From CAXBCP01 sp038120765 (GTDB taxonomy: Bacteria > Pseudomonadota > Alphaproteobacteria > MPNO01 > UBA830): a stretch of DNA of 64,000 nucleotides. Made by a program: the position numbers and the translations under genes. The notes under the pieces are model-generated. The model had not been told where the DNA came from and made no database searches. It saw nothing but the letters and a program-made list of their open reading frames with translations. Below are positions 26,701-34,393 of the stretch, one piece after another. Positions within the stretch are counted from its first letter, which is position 1. Every line of letters begins with the position of its first letter. The stretch spans positions 1-64,000 of the forward strand of contig JAYOMI010000008.1 of NCBI GenBank assembly GCA_038120765.1. The letters are read 5' to 3'.

Positions 26701-26958
26701 GCGACGACGATCTTCGGGCTGTTGCCCATGGTCACCCGGCTAAATATCGATTTCGTGACCCGTGAAATATCCGTCGGCGCGCCTTCGACCCAGTGGTGGC
26801 AGCAACTGGCGACGGCCATCGCCTTCGGCCTCGCCTTCGCGACGATCCTGACGATGATCGTCACCCCGTCCCTGCTGATGCTCCGCGCCAACCTGGCGGC
26901 GTGGCTGGCGGAACGGCGGGCGGCCAAATCGTCTGGAAAGCCGCTGCCCGCTGAGTAA
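23794..26958 (+). CDS. RND efflux pump, AcrB/MexB-type permease
   Basis: A 1054-residue inner-membrane transporter with the RND layout: one N-terminal helix, a large periplasmic loop, helices 2-6, a second periplasmic loop and six more helices. Conserved features include the start DAALSRSRTV, SVGLLVDGAIVVTEY in TM4, and VVNNNIVLIDTFDR with GAQRLRPVLLTT near the end. In TM4 the usual Asp-Asp proton relay pair reads Asp-Gly, as in some alphaproteobacterial RND subfamilies, so proton coupling may differ from AcrB. Substrates are unknown. Last gene of the padR-adaptor-pump operon. Confidence 0.94.
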   Translation: MSIIDAALSRSRTVIAVLALLLIAGFSSYVNIPKEARPDVNVPIIYVSMSLKGISPEDAERLLVRPMETEVKSIEGIKEIRSSAFQGGANVLLEFEAGFDADRALGDVREKVDIAKANLPDTADEPSVNEVNFSLFPIIIVALGGEVPERALLKVGRDLQEKIEGISSVLEATIGGDRDEQVEIVIDPLLVDSYALEPKAVLDAVSRSNQLIAAGSLRSEKGSFAVKVPGLFENVDDILDMPLKTSGDSVVTVRDIASVRRTFEDRETYARLNGKPASSIEVNKRTGENIIQTVDAVKALVAEERKSWPEQITVTFSGDDSKNIRNMLRDLQNNVLSAVLLVMIIIVSALGVRTGLLVGIAIPGSFLTGILVLSAFGLTVNIVVLFALILSVGLLVDGAIVVTEYADRRMIEGANRVTAYTEAAKRMAWPIIASTATTLAAFLPLLFWPGLVGEFMKFLPITLIATLVASLFMALIFVPTLGAQFGRPGAVDKRMVDQMATMESGDLSQTGGFTGVYVKVLTAALRHPAKVVGIAMVALVASWMLYANFGRGFEFFPKVEPDRAALKVFARGNMSVDEQARLVGEVEQRILALQRERGEMRAVYILSGKQQRRDDAPSDIIGAITIEFADWDTRRSADEILAEIVARSQDLAGIHIETAKEEAGPPVGKPIHLLVTSRAPETIAPAVAKIREKLDTMSGLKDIEDGRPVPGIEWELAVDRAQAAKFGADVTVIGNIIRLVTNGLKVSDFRPDDADDEIDIVIRYPTENRTLEQLDNTRLQTSKGLVPLSNFVTRSPKLETSELRRTDARRSMTVKADLLPRVLANSKLEEIESWLANEVGLDPRVEITFKGEDEEQKKASAFLARAFGIALFLMAIILVTQFNRFYSAFLILTAVIMSTVGVMLGLLIIQQPFSIVMSGIGVIALAGIVVNNNIVLIDTFDRIVGTAKSPIEAIIRTGAQRLRPVLLTTATTIFGLLPMVTRLNIDFVTREISVGAPSTQWWQQLATAIAFGLAFATILTMIVTPSLLMLRANLAAWLAERRAAKSSGKPLPAE

Positions 26959-27065
26959 ATGGGCCTATCCGCCTGCCGCCGCTTGACCCGGGAGGTCTGC
27001 GCCAGCTAATAAATCCGCGTATCCACAACAGTATCCGGGTTCACCGGACGATCCTGGGAGAGACA

Positions 27066-28637
27066 ATGCCTCTAGACATGTCCAAACAGCCCGAACTGGC
27101 GCTGTCGTTTGAATCCGTCCGCTCCCTGCTCGCCAAATGGCGCGCGCGCGATGCCGGGAAGACGGCGCTGGTCGATCTCGACCAAGACGGCAAATCGATC
27201 ACCTGGGGCGAACTTGCGACGGAAGCGGACAAGGTCGCACAGTTCCTGACGGACCGCGGGATCAAGCCCGGCGACAAGATCGCCGTGCTGTCGGACGAAT
27301 ATCTCGAAAAGCTGATCATCTGGATGGGCATCTGGCGACTGGGCGCCGCCATCTGCCCGCTGAACGTGGAGATGAACGAGGTTCATCTGGTTGAGATTCT
27401 CGAAGGCATCGAACCCGCGCTGACTTTGTGGCACACGGATATGGACGGGCCCAAGCTGACGGCCGGCTTGAAGACGCCCTCGCTCCGCTTCGACAAATGG
27501 CGCGATGGGGGGAACGATCCGGAAGAATTGTTCACCATCCTGGCCGCCATGCCGGACGGTGCGGGCGCCGATATCGACAGCGAGAACGATGCCGAGGACC
27601 TGGCCTGCATCTTCTGCACGTCGGGAACCACGTCCAAGCCCAAAAGCGTCGTCTATAACCACATGTCCTACTGGCTGAGCGGGCTCAGCACGCTCGATAT
27701 GCTCGGGCTCGACGAACACGACCGGACACTCGAATACCGTTCCTTCGGCTGGAACTCCGCCCAGATTCTCAGCCTGATGCCCTGGCTGCAGACCGGGCTG
27801 ACCATGCACATGGCGAAGCGCTTTTCGCGCTCGCGGTTTTTCCGCTGGATACGCGAGAACGACATCACGTTCTCCGCCGGGGTGCCGACGGTCGTCAACA
27901 TGCTGCTCAACGAACCCCCGCCAGAGGCGGAACGCGATGTCCCCTCGCTCAAACTCATGACATGCTCTACCGCACCCTTGTCGCCGGACCAGTGGGCGAA
28001 GTTCGAATCCATGTACGGCGTGACGCTGTTGCAGCTATACGGGATGTCCGAGGCCGGATGGATATGCGGAAACCGCCATTACCGCCGCGCTATGGGCACG
28101 GTCGGGCCGCCCGCCAAGCACCAGGAGTTCATCATCGTCGACGGCAACGGCGATCCCTGCCCGCCCGGCGTCGAAGGCGAGATCACTATTGGCGGACCGC
28201 AGACCTGCATGGGCACGATCTCTCCTGACGGCGAGTTCGAGGACCTCTCCGACGCGCGGATCAAGACCGGCGATCTCGGCATGATGGATGAAGACGGCTT
28301 CGTCACCGTCACCGGCCGTACCAAGGACCTGATCATCCGCGGGGGCGTGAACATCGCCCCCTTGGAGATCGACAATGTGCTGTTGCGCAACCCGAAAATC
28401 CGCGAAGCGGCGGCCGTCGGCGTGCCGGACAACATTTACGGCGAGGAGGTAATCGCTTTCGTCACCGTGAAAGCCGGCGAAAACCTCACCGAAGAGGATG
28501 TAAAAGCCTGGTGCGCCGCCTCCCTGCCAGCTTTCAAGGCCCCCAAGCACGTGTATTTCACGGATGAGCTGCCAAAATCCGACCGCGGAAAAGTACTGCG
28601 TGACGGGCTGCGCGATATATGGGTTTCCAACAAATAG
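27066..28637 (+). CDS. Acyl-CoA synthetase-like AMP-forming ligase
   Basis: A 523-residue ANL superfamily enzyme that activates a carboxylate with ATP, usually to an acyl-CoA. Seen are the P-loop CTSGTTSKPKSV, the adenine-binding stretch LLQLYGMSEAGW, the hinge region GRTKDLIIRGGVNIAPLEID and the C-terminal catalytic lysine region SDRGKVLRDGL. The ATG at 27066 follows GGGAGAG with good spacing; an ATG four codons later is also possible. The substrate cannot be read from the sequence. The gene stands alone; the next gene is under likely CtrA control. Confidence 0.9.
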   Translation: MPLDMSKQPELALSFESVRSLLAKWRARDAGKTALVDLDQDGKSITWGELATEADKVAQFLTDRGIKPGDKIAVLSDEYLEKLIIWMGIWRLGAAICPLNVEMNEVHLVEILEGIEPALTLWHTDMDGPKLTAGLKTPSLRFDKWRDGGNDPEELFTILAAMPDGAGADIDSENDAEDLACIFCTSGTTSKPKSVVYNHMSYWLSGLSTLDMLGLDEHDRTLEYRSFGWNSAQILSLMPWLQTGLTMHMAKRFSRSRFFRWIRENDITFSAGVPTVVNMLLNEPPPEAERDVPSLKLMTCSTAPLSPDQWAKFESMYGVTLLQLYGMSEAGWICGNRHYRRAMGTVGPPAKHQEFIIVDGNGDPCPPGVEGEITIGGPQTCMGTISPDGEFEDLSDARIKTGDLGMMDEDGFVTVTGRTKDLIIRGGVNIAPLEIDNVLLRNPKIREAAAVGVPDNIYGEEVIAFVTVKAGENLTEEDVKAWCAASLPAFKAPKHVYFTDELPKSDRGKVLRDGLRDIWVSNK

Positions 28638-28654
28638 CCGCCTTTCCCCGAACT

Positions 28655-28694
28655 TTAACCTGCGATTAACTGCAGCGTTTTACGTAAATTTAAC
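28655..28694 (+). promoter_or_regulatory. Tandem CtrA boxes upstream of the 28741 gene
   Basis: A perfect full CtrA site, TTAACCTGCGATTAAC, occupies 28655-28670 (TTAA-N7-TTAAC). A second site with one mismatch (TTTA-N7-TTAAC) follows at 28679-28694, 24 bases further on. Both lie 47-86 bases before the start codon at 28741. CtrA is the master cell-cycle regulator of alphaproteobacteria; whether the boxes activate or repress cannot be told. Confidence 0.65.
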
Positions 28695-28740
28695 GTCCGG
28701 GATGGTATCGCTGGGGCCCGGCATACAGGTAGGGCCGAAT

Positions 28741-29163
28741 ATGACTGCTCAAGCTGCTATCGTGACTCCCACGGACTCTCCGCCCGCGACCGGGCAACAG
28801 GCCGCCGAAACGCCGAAGTTCTCTTTCCGGTGCGCGAACCGCCTGTTCAGCGTCTGGACGCAGCCTGTCGCCGACGGGGCGGAAGTGTATGTCGCCTGCG
28901 AACTCGGCCACCTCCCCTATAGCGCGGAAAACCGGGAACGCCGCCGGAACGGCCTGATGATCCTGAGTGCCGCCGGCACCGCCATTTCGGCGCGGCTGAT
29001 CCCCACGGATTTTCACAGAATTTCCCTGCTCGCCAACGTCACCATTCCGGACATCGAGGATTACAAGGCAGTCGTGGCCGGAGCCGCCGCCAGCGTTGTC
29101 GGCATGCTGCCGATGATCGACCTGATGGAATCCTGTGTCATTCCGACAGCGGAAAAGCCCTGA
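28741..29163 (+). CDS. Protein of unknown family behind tandem CtrA boxes
   Basis: I do not recognise this 140-residue protein. It is soluble with no signal peptide, begins with a Pro/Thr/Ala-rich stretch of about 25 residues, and then shows an alternating beta-like pattern (FSFRCANRLFSVWTQPV, AEVYVACELGHLPYSAE) and a helical C-terminal part (DYKAVVAGAAASVVGMLPMIDLM). The ATG at 28741 is preceded by GTAGGG 6 bases upstream; an ATG at 28702 would add 13 residues but overlap less well with the ribosome-binding site. The two CtrA boxes directly upstream suggest cell-cycle-timed expression. Two cysteines (in RCANR and VACEL) and one near the end may be structural. Confidence 0.7.
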   Translation: MTAQAAIVTPTDSPPATGQQAAETPKFSFRCANRLFSVWTQPVADGAEVYVACELGHLPYSAENRERRRNGLMILSAAGTAISARLIPTDFHRISLLANVTIPDIEDYKAVVAGAAASVVGMLPMIDLMESCVIPTAEKP

Positions 29164-29185
29164 TCCAACAGCCTTCCGGACCGCC

Positions 29186-30295
29186 TCAGTTGACAGTCGG
29201 CAGCACGAATACCTGGCCGGGGTAGATCAGGTCCGGATTACGGATCTGATCCTTGTTCGCTTCGTAAATTTCGGTATAGCGCAGCCCCTCTCCGTAAGAT
29301 CGCCGTGCAAGCCGCCAGAGGCTGTTGCCGGGCTGCACGAAAACGACCGTCCCTTCAGCGAGGCCGCTCAGCGGTTTTGCCCGTGAAAACGGCAATTCGA
29401 CCCGAGCCGTCACCTTGCCGGTACTATCGACCCGATCGACGCGCATCTTGTACAGCCCTTCGGGAACATCGACCCCGGGATTCAACCGCCATATCCCTTT
29501 TTCATCCGCCGTCGCCCGGCCGACAAACTTGTTGTCGAGATAGACACGGACCTCAGTACCGGGCGGCGCCCGTCCTGAAAGTCCGAGGTCGCCTCCCGAC
29601 TGGCCGTAATCGATCGCATCAAGCGAAAGCTGCGAATCTCCGATACCACCCGGAGTCTGCAGGACAACCGGCGCCCCGGCGCCATCCTTTGGAACGGAAA
29701 GCGCAAGCGAGCCCGTGCTTCCCGTGGACGGGCCGCCGGCGATGTCCTTGCCCCGTTCCGGGACAACCACCACGACACTCTGGTCGGACGAAACGCTGGT
29801 GCCATCGACATTCGGCGAAACGATGGTCAGTGTATGCGTGCCGGGCGCAATCGGCGTCTGGGGAACCAGTACCCATTCACCGCGTTTATCGGCCGTCGCG
29901 CGCCCGATGACCTCCTCGCCCTGCAGGACCGTAATTTCCGAATCGGGCCGCGCGCGGCCGGCGATGACGGTGTCTCCCTGCGGGTTGACGCGCACGATGT
30001 CGAATGTCGGCTTGTCCGGTGAACCGGCGCCGTTCGGGCCTGCGGTCTCTCCCGAAGGCGCTTGCCCCGCAGACGGCGCCCCGCCCCCGTTTGACGGGGT
30101 CCCGGCGTCATCGCTTCCGTTGCGCTGAACACTGCCGGTTGCCGGTGACGATTGCGGAGACGATGAAGTTCCCGCGGACGACCCCGGTCCCTGCTGGACG
30201 GCACTGTCGGGTTCCCGGTCAATGAAAAAAGTGAGAGCGATCGCCACCAAGACGATTATCGCGCCCGCAATGCCAACTATCAGGGGCCTGTTCAC
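29186..30295 (-). CDS. LysM domain membrane-anchored protein with Ig-like repeats
   Basis: A 369-residue envelope protein: one N-terminal helix (about residues 5-24), a low-complexity Ser/Gly/Pro linker (about 30-95), two related beta-sandwich-like units (IAGRARPDSEITVLQGEEVIGRATADKRGEW and LSGRAPPGTEVRVYLDNKFVGRATADEKGIW), and a C-terminal LysM domain (QPGNSLWRLARRSYGEG...IYPGQVFVLP). LysM binds peptidoglycan, so the protein probably bridges the inner membrane and the cell wall. The type is common in alphaproteobacteria; its role is not established. It converges on the CtrA-linked gene. Confidence 0.85.
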   Translation of the reverse strand: MNRPLIVGIAGAIIVLVAIALTFFIDREPDSAVQQGPGSSAGTSSSPQSSPATGSVQRNGSDDAGTPSNGGGAPSAGQAPSGETAGPNGAGSPDKPTFDIVRVNPQGDTVIAGRARPDSEITVLQGEEVIGRATADKRGEWVLVPQTPIAPGTHTLTIVSPNVDGTSVSSDQSVVVVVPERGKDIAGGPSTGSTGSLALSVPKDGAGAPVVLQTPGGIGDSQLSLDAIDYGQSGGDLGLSGRAPPGTEVRVYLDNKFVGRATADEKGIWRLNPGVDVPEGLYKMRVDRVDSTGKVTARVELPFSRAKPLSGLAEGTVVFVQPGNSLWRLARRSYGEGLRYTEIYEANKDQIRNPDLIYPGQVFVLPTVN

Positions 30296-30389
30296 CGCGC
30301 CTCGCCGTCAAATACATAAAACTGCAAAAACAAGCATAGGCGACTCGCACGGAATCGCACAGTTTTTCTAAAACAATTGGCAATCACGC

Positions 30390-31268
30390 CTAGAAGGCGT
30401 GGGCGACGGGTTTGAGCGATTTCAGGTAACGCGCGATCGCGGTCAGGTCCTCGGTCGTCAGCTTGCCGGTATTGTGCTCGATAACCCCGGCCATGAGGGA
30501 TCCGGCGTAGTCGAATTCGGGGGTCTGGCCGGACTTCAGATACTCGACGATTTTGGGCACGCTCCAGGTCAGACCGGTTTTCGGATCCGGCGTAATGTTC
30601 GGCACTTTCTCGCCTTCCGGTCCGTTCGGCGTGCCTGCCATCCACTGGTCGTAGTCAAGACCGCCAAGCATGTTGCGCGGCGTGTGGCATTCGCCGCAAT
30701 GAGCGAGCGCATTGGACAGATAGGCCCCGCGGTTGACCTCCGCCGACTGCGCGGGATCGGGCTCGAATACGCCTTCTCTGACAAACAGCATTTTCCAGCC
30801 CGTCTGAAGGAACCGCCAGCTGAACGGACACGAAATATCGTGCGGAACCGCCGGCTGTGNNNNNNNNNNCAGGTAGGCTTTCACCGCCTTCAGGTCAGGC
30901 TCCGTGATCTGCGTATACGACGTGTAGGGGAAGGACGGAAAGTAATGAGCGCCGTCAGGTCTTTTCCCTTCGCGCATCGCGCGGATGAAATCGGCGTCGG
31001 ACCATGCACCGATGCCATGGGTCTTGTCGGACGTGATATTCGGCGGGTAGAACGTGCCGAAGGGGGTCGGAATTGGCGCGCCGCCCGCAAATGGCGCCCC
31101 TTTTTTCTTGTAGTCGGTGTGACAACTTATACACCCGCCGGCCGTGACCAGATACCGGCCCGTTTCAACAAGGGACGCATCGGCCGCATGAACGGCGGAC
31201 CGGTCTTTCGCGGCGCTGCCCAATACCAGCAGAGTGGCCGCCGTCAGGACTGTTGCGATTTTTCTCAT
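30390..31268 (-). CDS. Dihaem cytochrome c, with scaffold gap
   Basis: A periplasmic c-type cytochrome of about 295 residues with an N-terminal signal peptide and two haem motifs, CISCH (about residue 46) and CGECH (about residue 200). It resembles the cytochrome subunit of membrane-bound alcohol or gluconate dehydrogenases (FGTFYPPNITSD, NRGAYLSNALAHCGECHTPRN), where a third domain is often present; here only two haems are seen. Ten Ns at 30860-30869 fall in a loop after DLKAVKAYL; the frame is open on both sides and a few residues are missing. No dehydrogenase gene is adjacent, so its electron donor is unknown. Confidence 0.87.
   Translation of the reverse strand: MRKIATVLTAATLLVLGSAAKDRSAVHAADASLVETGRYLVTAGGCISCHTDYKKKGAPFAGGAPIPTPFGTFYPPNITSDKTHGIGAWSDADFIRAMREGKRPDGAHYFPSFPYTSYTQITEPDLKAVKAYLXXXXQPAVPHDISCPFSWRFLQTGWKMLFVREGVFEPDPAQSAEVNRGAYLSNALAHCGECHTPRNMLGGLDYDQWMAGTPNGPEGEKVPNITPDPKTGLTWSVPKIVEYLKSGQTPEFDYAGSLMAGVIEHNTGKLTTEDLTAIARYLKSLKPVAHAF
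30860..30869. other. Scaffold gap of ten Ns inside the cytochrome c gene
   Basis: The join falls in the loop between KAYL and QPAVPHDIS. Relatives carry about half a dozen residues here (a SLPPV-like loop), so roughly 20 bases are missing. Confidence 0.85.
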
Positions 31269-31400
31269 CTTGGCGCGTCTCCACGGAACTGTATTAAAGG
31301 TCGCCCGGCATCGGCTTGATGAGAGAGGATATTCGTGGTTTCTCTCTCACCGTCAAGTGACGTCTGTCACAGCAACACTGTCAATTCGGGAAACCACCCC

Positions 31401-31961
31401 ATGAATGCCTCACCATCACCCGCATCTGTAAAATCCGCCTGCGTCTTCTGCGGAGCGTCTGTCGGCAACGACCCCGCGTTTGAAGACGCCGCCCGCGAGT
31501 TGGGCGCGCTTATGGCCGCCGAGGGTGTCCGGCTGATATATGGCGGAGGCCGTATCGGCATGATGGGCACCGTCGCCGATGCCGTTCTCGATGGCGGGGG
31601 CGAGGCGATCGGCGTAATTCCCGAGTTTCTGCGCGACCGCGAACAGGGACATAACGGTCTGACCCAACTTCACGTCGTCGATTCCATGCACACCCGCAAA
31701 CGCATGATGTTCGATCTCTCGGATGCCTTTATCGTGTTGCCTGGCGGGCTGGGAACGCTGGAAGAACTGTTCGAGATGGTGACCTGGCGGCAACTGGGCC
31801 GCCACGAAAAACCGATCGTGCTGATCAGCACCAACGATTACTGGGCCCCCTTCCAGGCACTGGTCGACCGTGTCGTCGACAGCGACTTCGCCCATGGCAA
31901 GGTGGAGACATATTTCGATATCGTTCCGGATCCGGCAGGGGCGATTTCGCTGGTCCGCTAG
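31401..31961 (+). CDS. LOG family protein (nucleotide 5'-monophosphate phosphoribohydrolase type)
   Basis: A 186-residue Rossmann-like protein of the LOG/TIGR00730 family. The signature GGRIGMMG and PGGLGTLEELFE (PGGxGTxxE) forms the active site that splits a nucleoside monophosphate into base and ribose 5-phosphate. It is often annotated as cytokinin-activating, but bacterial members outside plant pathogens act more broadly on AMP-like substrates. The ATG at 31401 is chosen because family similarity begins at SACVFCGAS; a start at 31335 would add 22 unlike residues. Confidence 0.9.
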   Translation: MNASPSPASVKSACVFCGASVGNDPAFEDAARELGALMAAEGVRLIYGGGRIGMMGTVADAVLDGGGEAIGVIPEFLRDREQGHNGLTQLHVVDSMHTRKRMMFDLSDAFIVLPGGLGTLEELFEMVTWRQLGRHEKPIVLISTNDYWAPFQALVDRVVDSDFAHGKVETYFDIVPDPAGAISLVR

Positions 31962-31983
31962 TCTTTCTTTCCGGAAAGAAAGA
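31962..31983. repeat. 22-bp perfect loopless palindrome after the LOG gene
   Basis: The arms TCTTTCTTTCC and GGAAAGAAAGA meet without a spacer, starting one base after the LOG stop codon. With no loop it is a poor terminator hairpin; it could be a protein-binding site or a cruciform former for the exoD gene 80 bases downstream. Confidence 0.5.
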
Positions 31984-32062
31984 ATGAAACCACCGGCCCT
32001 CTCAATCGTTTACAGAACAGCGCCATGCGGCAGCCCCCTGTTTCCCGGGAGAAAATCCGAGC

Positions 32063-32662
32063 ATGTCGGGCAACAACAGCAATCTCGAGGACCTTCTGGA
32101 TGAGCTGTCGGCAGCCAGCGAAAATACCGAGGAAATCTCTGTCGTCGATATTCAGGATACGGTGGGGCATCGCTCCTTCGCGCCGTTGCTCGCAGCGTTC
32201 GGTTTGATCGTCATTACACCGGTCGGCGGAATCCCGGGCGTTCCCACAATCTTCGGCATAATCGTCATTCTTGTCGCCGGCCAGATCCTGATCGGCCATC
32301 GGAGCCTTTGGCTGCCCGCTGTAATCCGGAACCGCAGTATCCCCGCCGGCCGGCTGAAAGCGGGCACGGAAAGACTGCGCCCGATCGCCCGCCGGGTCGA
32401 TGTCATCTTCCGGCCGCGCCTCACTCTCCTGACCAGAGGGCGCGCACCTTGTGCAATTGCGCTGAGCTGTGTTCTGCTCGGCCTTATGCTGCCGCCGCTG
32501 GAATTTATTCCGATGGGCGCCGCCGTCCCGGCGATGGCGATCACCGTCTTCGCGCTCGCCCTTATGGCCAATGACGGATTGATGGCCATGCTCGGGTATG
32601 GCGTCTGTTTTGTCGCCGTCTACCTGCTCGTCTCCGTGGTGCCGTTCGACGCCGTTTTCTGA
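32063..32662 (+). CDS. exoD: ExoD family membrane protein
   Basis: A 199-residue integral membrane protein of the ExoD (exopolysaccharide synthesis) family. Family features are LIVITPVGGIPGVPTIFGIIVILVAGQ, the QxLxGRxxxWLP-like stretch (GQILIGHRSLWLP), the basic loop with LRPIARRVD, and four to five hydrophobic segments. In Sinorhizobium ExoD affects exopolysaccharide production and alkaline tolerance; its mechanism is unknown. GGGAGAA precedes the ATG. A shared hairpin follows the stop. Confidence 0.88.
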   Translation: MSGNNSNLEDLLDELSAASENTEEISVVDIQDTVGHRSFAPLLAAFGLIVITPVGGIPGVPTIFGIIVILVAGQILIGHRSLWLPAVIRNRSIPAGRLKAGTERLRPIARRVDVIFRPRLTLLTRGRAPCAIALSCVLLGLMLPPLEFIPMGAAVPAMAITVFALALMANDGLMAMLGYGVCFVAVYLLVSVVPFDAVF

Positions 32663-32675
32663 CCGCACCGGCGCG

Positions 32676-32708
32676 AAAAACCCCGCCCCGGCAATCCGGG
32701 ACGGGGTT
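32676..32708 (-). terminator. Rho-independent terminator of the 32749 gene
   Basis: The arms AACCCCGTCCCGG and CCGGGGCGGGGTT (minus strand, one mismatch, loop ATTG) are followed on the minus strand by TTTTT (32676-32680). It ends the minus-strand gene whose stop is at 32749, and may also work weakly for exoD. Confidence 0.75.
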
Positions 32709-32748
32709 CAACTGTCAGACCCTTGCAGTGGGCCTAAAACCCGAAGTC

Positions 32749-34116
32749 TTAGGCGCCCCAGGGCGTGATGGCTTCTTTCAGCGCTTTGTAGCCTTCAAGG
32801 AAACCGGGCCGCTTGTCGCCGTAAACCTCGTCGAACTTGTCGAGCGCATCGTCGAGATACTTGCGCAGTTCGGCGTTGTCCGGATTCGCGTCAAGATAGG
32901 CATCGCGGATCAGCACGAAGTGAATGCGCGGATCGTAAGGCTGCTTTGTGCCGCCCATGGATTCGTCGCCGTCCAGCAGACGCAGCAGCATCGCATCGGC
33001 GGAGCCGAGTGTCTGTTCGTGGATCGGCGGACCATCCATGCGGTGCATGACCGAGGTCATGTCACGACCGTTACCGGTGGTGTAGCCCATTTCGGCCCAG
33101 ACATCCGACATATTGACGTCCTTGTCGAGATGCTTGGCAACCATACCGCCGAAAGCACGGAGCGGATCGGAAATATCGGCCAGCAGATCGGTCAGACGGT
33201 CGCCGTCCAGATCGGTGGCAAGCACGATTGCATCGCGCTTCTCGATCAGATCCCAGACCAACAGGCCGTAATTCGTATCGGCGATATGCTGTTCGATCCG
33301 GCCGCCCCAGTTTTCCATGCCGGCTTTGAAGTCGGACGGCAGCAGCGCGATGATCTTGTCGATACGTTCCTTGTGCTCTTCATAGGGATCGACAGCATAC
33401 CTGCGGCCGACCTCGAACTTGGTGTCCTTGATGAGCCAGGAATGCAGACCGGCATTGATACCGTCTTCCATCGCCTGGGTCGGCTTCGTCGCGACCCGGC
33501 CGAGACGACCGGTCTCGTTCACCATCTGCAGGAACAGCCGGTTCGCATAGGCCAGCTGAACGCCGGGAGTGTTCATTTCGGAATGAACAATACCCTCGTC
33601 ATTGACGGAGAATTTCGACTTGTCCTGGGAATACGGCAGGCAGGGCATGCAGCGTACGACGGTGATCGGCCCATAGGGGCGAACATTGCAGTAGACGCCG
33701 GCCTGCGTACGGAGCGGCGCGTTCGCCGACTTGCCCATCACGACAACCTTGTTGCCCTTGCCGTCATTCACGTAGGCATCGCCTGCGGTCGACCATTTGA
33801 TCGACGTGCACGGCATGTTGCCGAACCAGGCGAGCGAGGCCAGCTTGGTGTCGTGGCGGTACTGCGACCACATCGGCACCGCATAGAACGGAAGCTGCAG
33901 GATATCGATCGCCGCCAGCGTCCCGAGAAGCGCATAGGCGTCTGTCATCGAATGGGCGACGGGCTTCACGTCGCCGGAATGGTTGCCGCCTTTCCAGACC
34001 ACCGCATCCGGGTAGCCTTCGGGTTTGACGTCGGCCGGTTCGAACAGCGCAGACAACGCGCCGAACAGGTCGCCTCCGTCAGCTTCCGTGCGGGCAATGG
34101 ACATCAGATCGATCAT
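32749..34116 (-). CDS. 455-residue soluble protein of unknown family
   Basis: I do not recognise a family. The protein has no signal peptide and no membrane segment. It is rich in Trp, Met and Asp, with stretches such as VVWKGGNHSGDVKPVAHSM, PMWSQYRHDTKLASLAWFG, YCNVRPYGPITVVRCMPCLP (four Cys in about 20 residues) and MHRMDGPPIHEQTLGSADA, any of which could bind a metal or cofactor. GAGG 6 bases before the ATG and a strong terminator after the stop mark a well-expressed single-gene unit. It may be an enzyme of a poorly studied family; no function is proposed. Confidence 0.8.
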   Translation of the reverse strand: MIDLMSIARTEADGGDLFGALSALFEPADVKPEGYPDAVVWKGGNHSGDVKPVAHSMTDAYALLGTLAAIDILQLPFYAVPMWSQYRHDTKLASLAWFGNMPCTSIKWSTAGDAYVNDGKGNKVVVMGKSANAPLRTQAGVYCNVRPYGPITVVRCMPCLPYSQDKSKFSVNDEGIVHSEMNTPGVQLAYANRLFLQMVNETGRLGRVATKPTQAMEDGINAGLHSWLIKDTKFEVGRRYAVDPYEEHKERIDKIIALLPSDFKAGMENWGGRIEQHIADTNYGLLVWDLIEKRDAIVLATDLDGDRLTDLLADISDPLRAFGGMVAKHLDKDVNMSDVWAEMGYTTGNGRDMTSVMHRMDGPPIHEQTLGSADAMLLRLLDGDESMGGTKQPYDPRIHFVLIRDAYLDANPDNAELRKYLDDALDKFDEVYGDKRPGFLEGYKALKEAITPWGA

Positions 34117-34393
34117 TTGGGCCTCTTTCGATAGAATTGTGTAAGACGTTTAGGGGTGGGGGCGCGAAACGCGGCCTCCATGTGTGCCACCCTAACGATG
34201 TTGGATACAGACCGGCCGCTCACAACGCCCCGCGTCATGTCATGTTTCATGCCGCAAAGCGCTATCGGAGGCCGCCCGCGGTCAAATCGCCATCGGGAAC
34301 GCGGCGGATAATAGGCTATTTCAATGGGCCGATCCAGTCACCCGACGCAGGTCTGCGAATCGCAGTTTTCCGCGACGTGTGGCGTGGTCCGGC

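Noticed and set aside
27020..27028. DnaA-box-like GTATCCACA
   Set aside because: A single site with a mismatch, without neighbours or an AT-rich unwinding element, does not indicate an origin.
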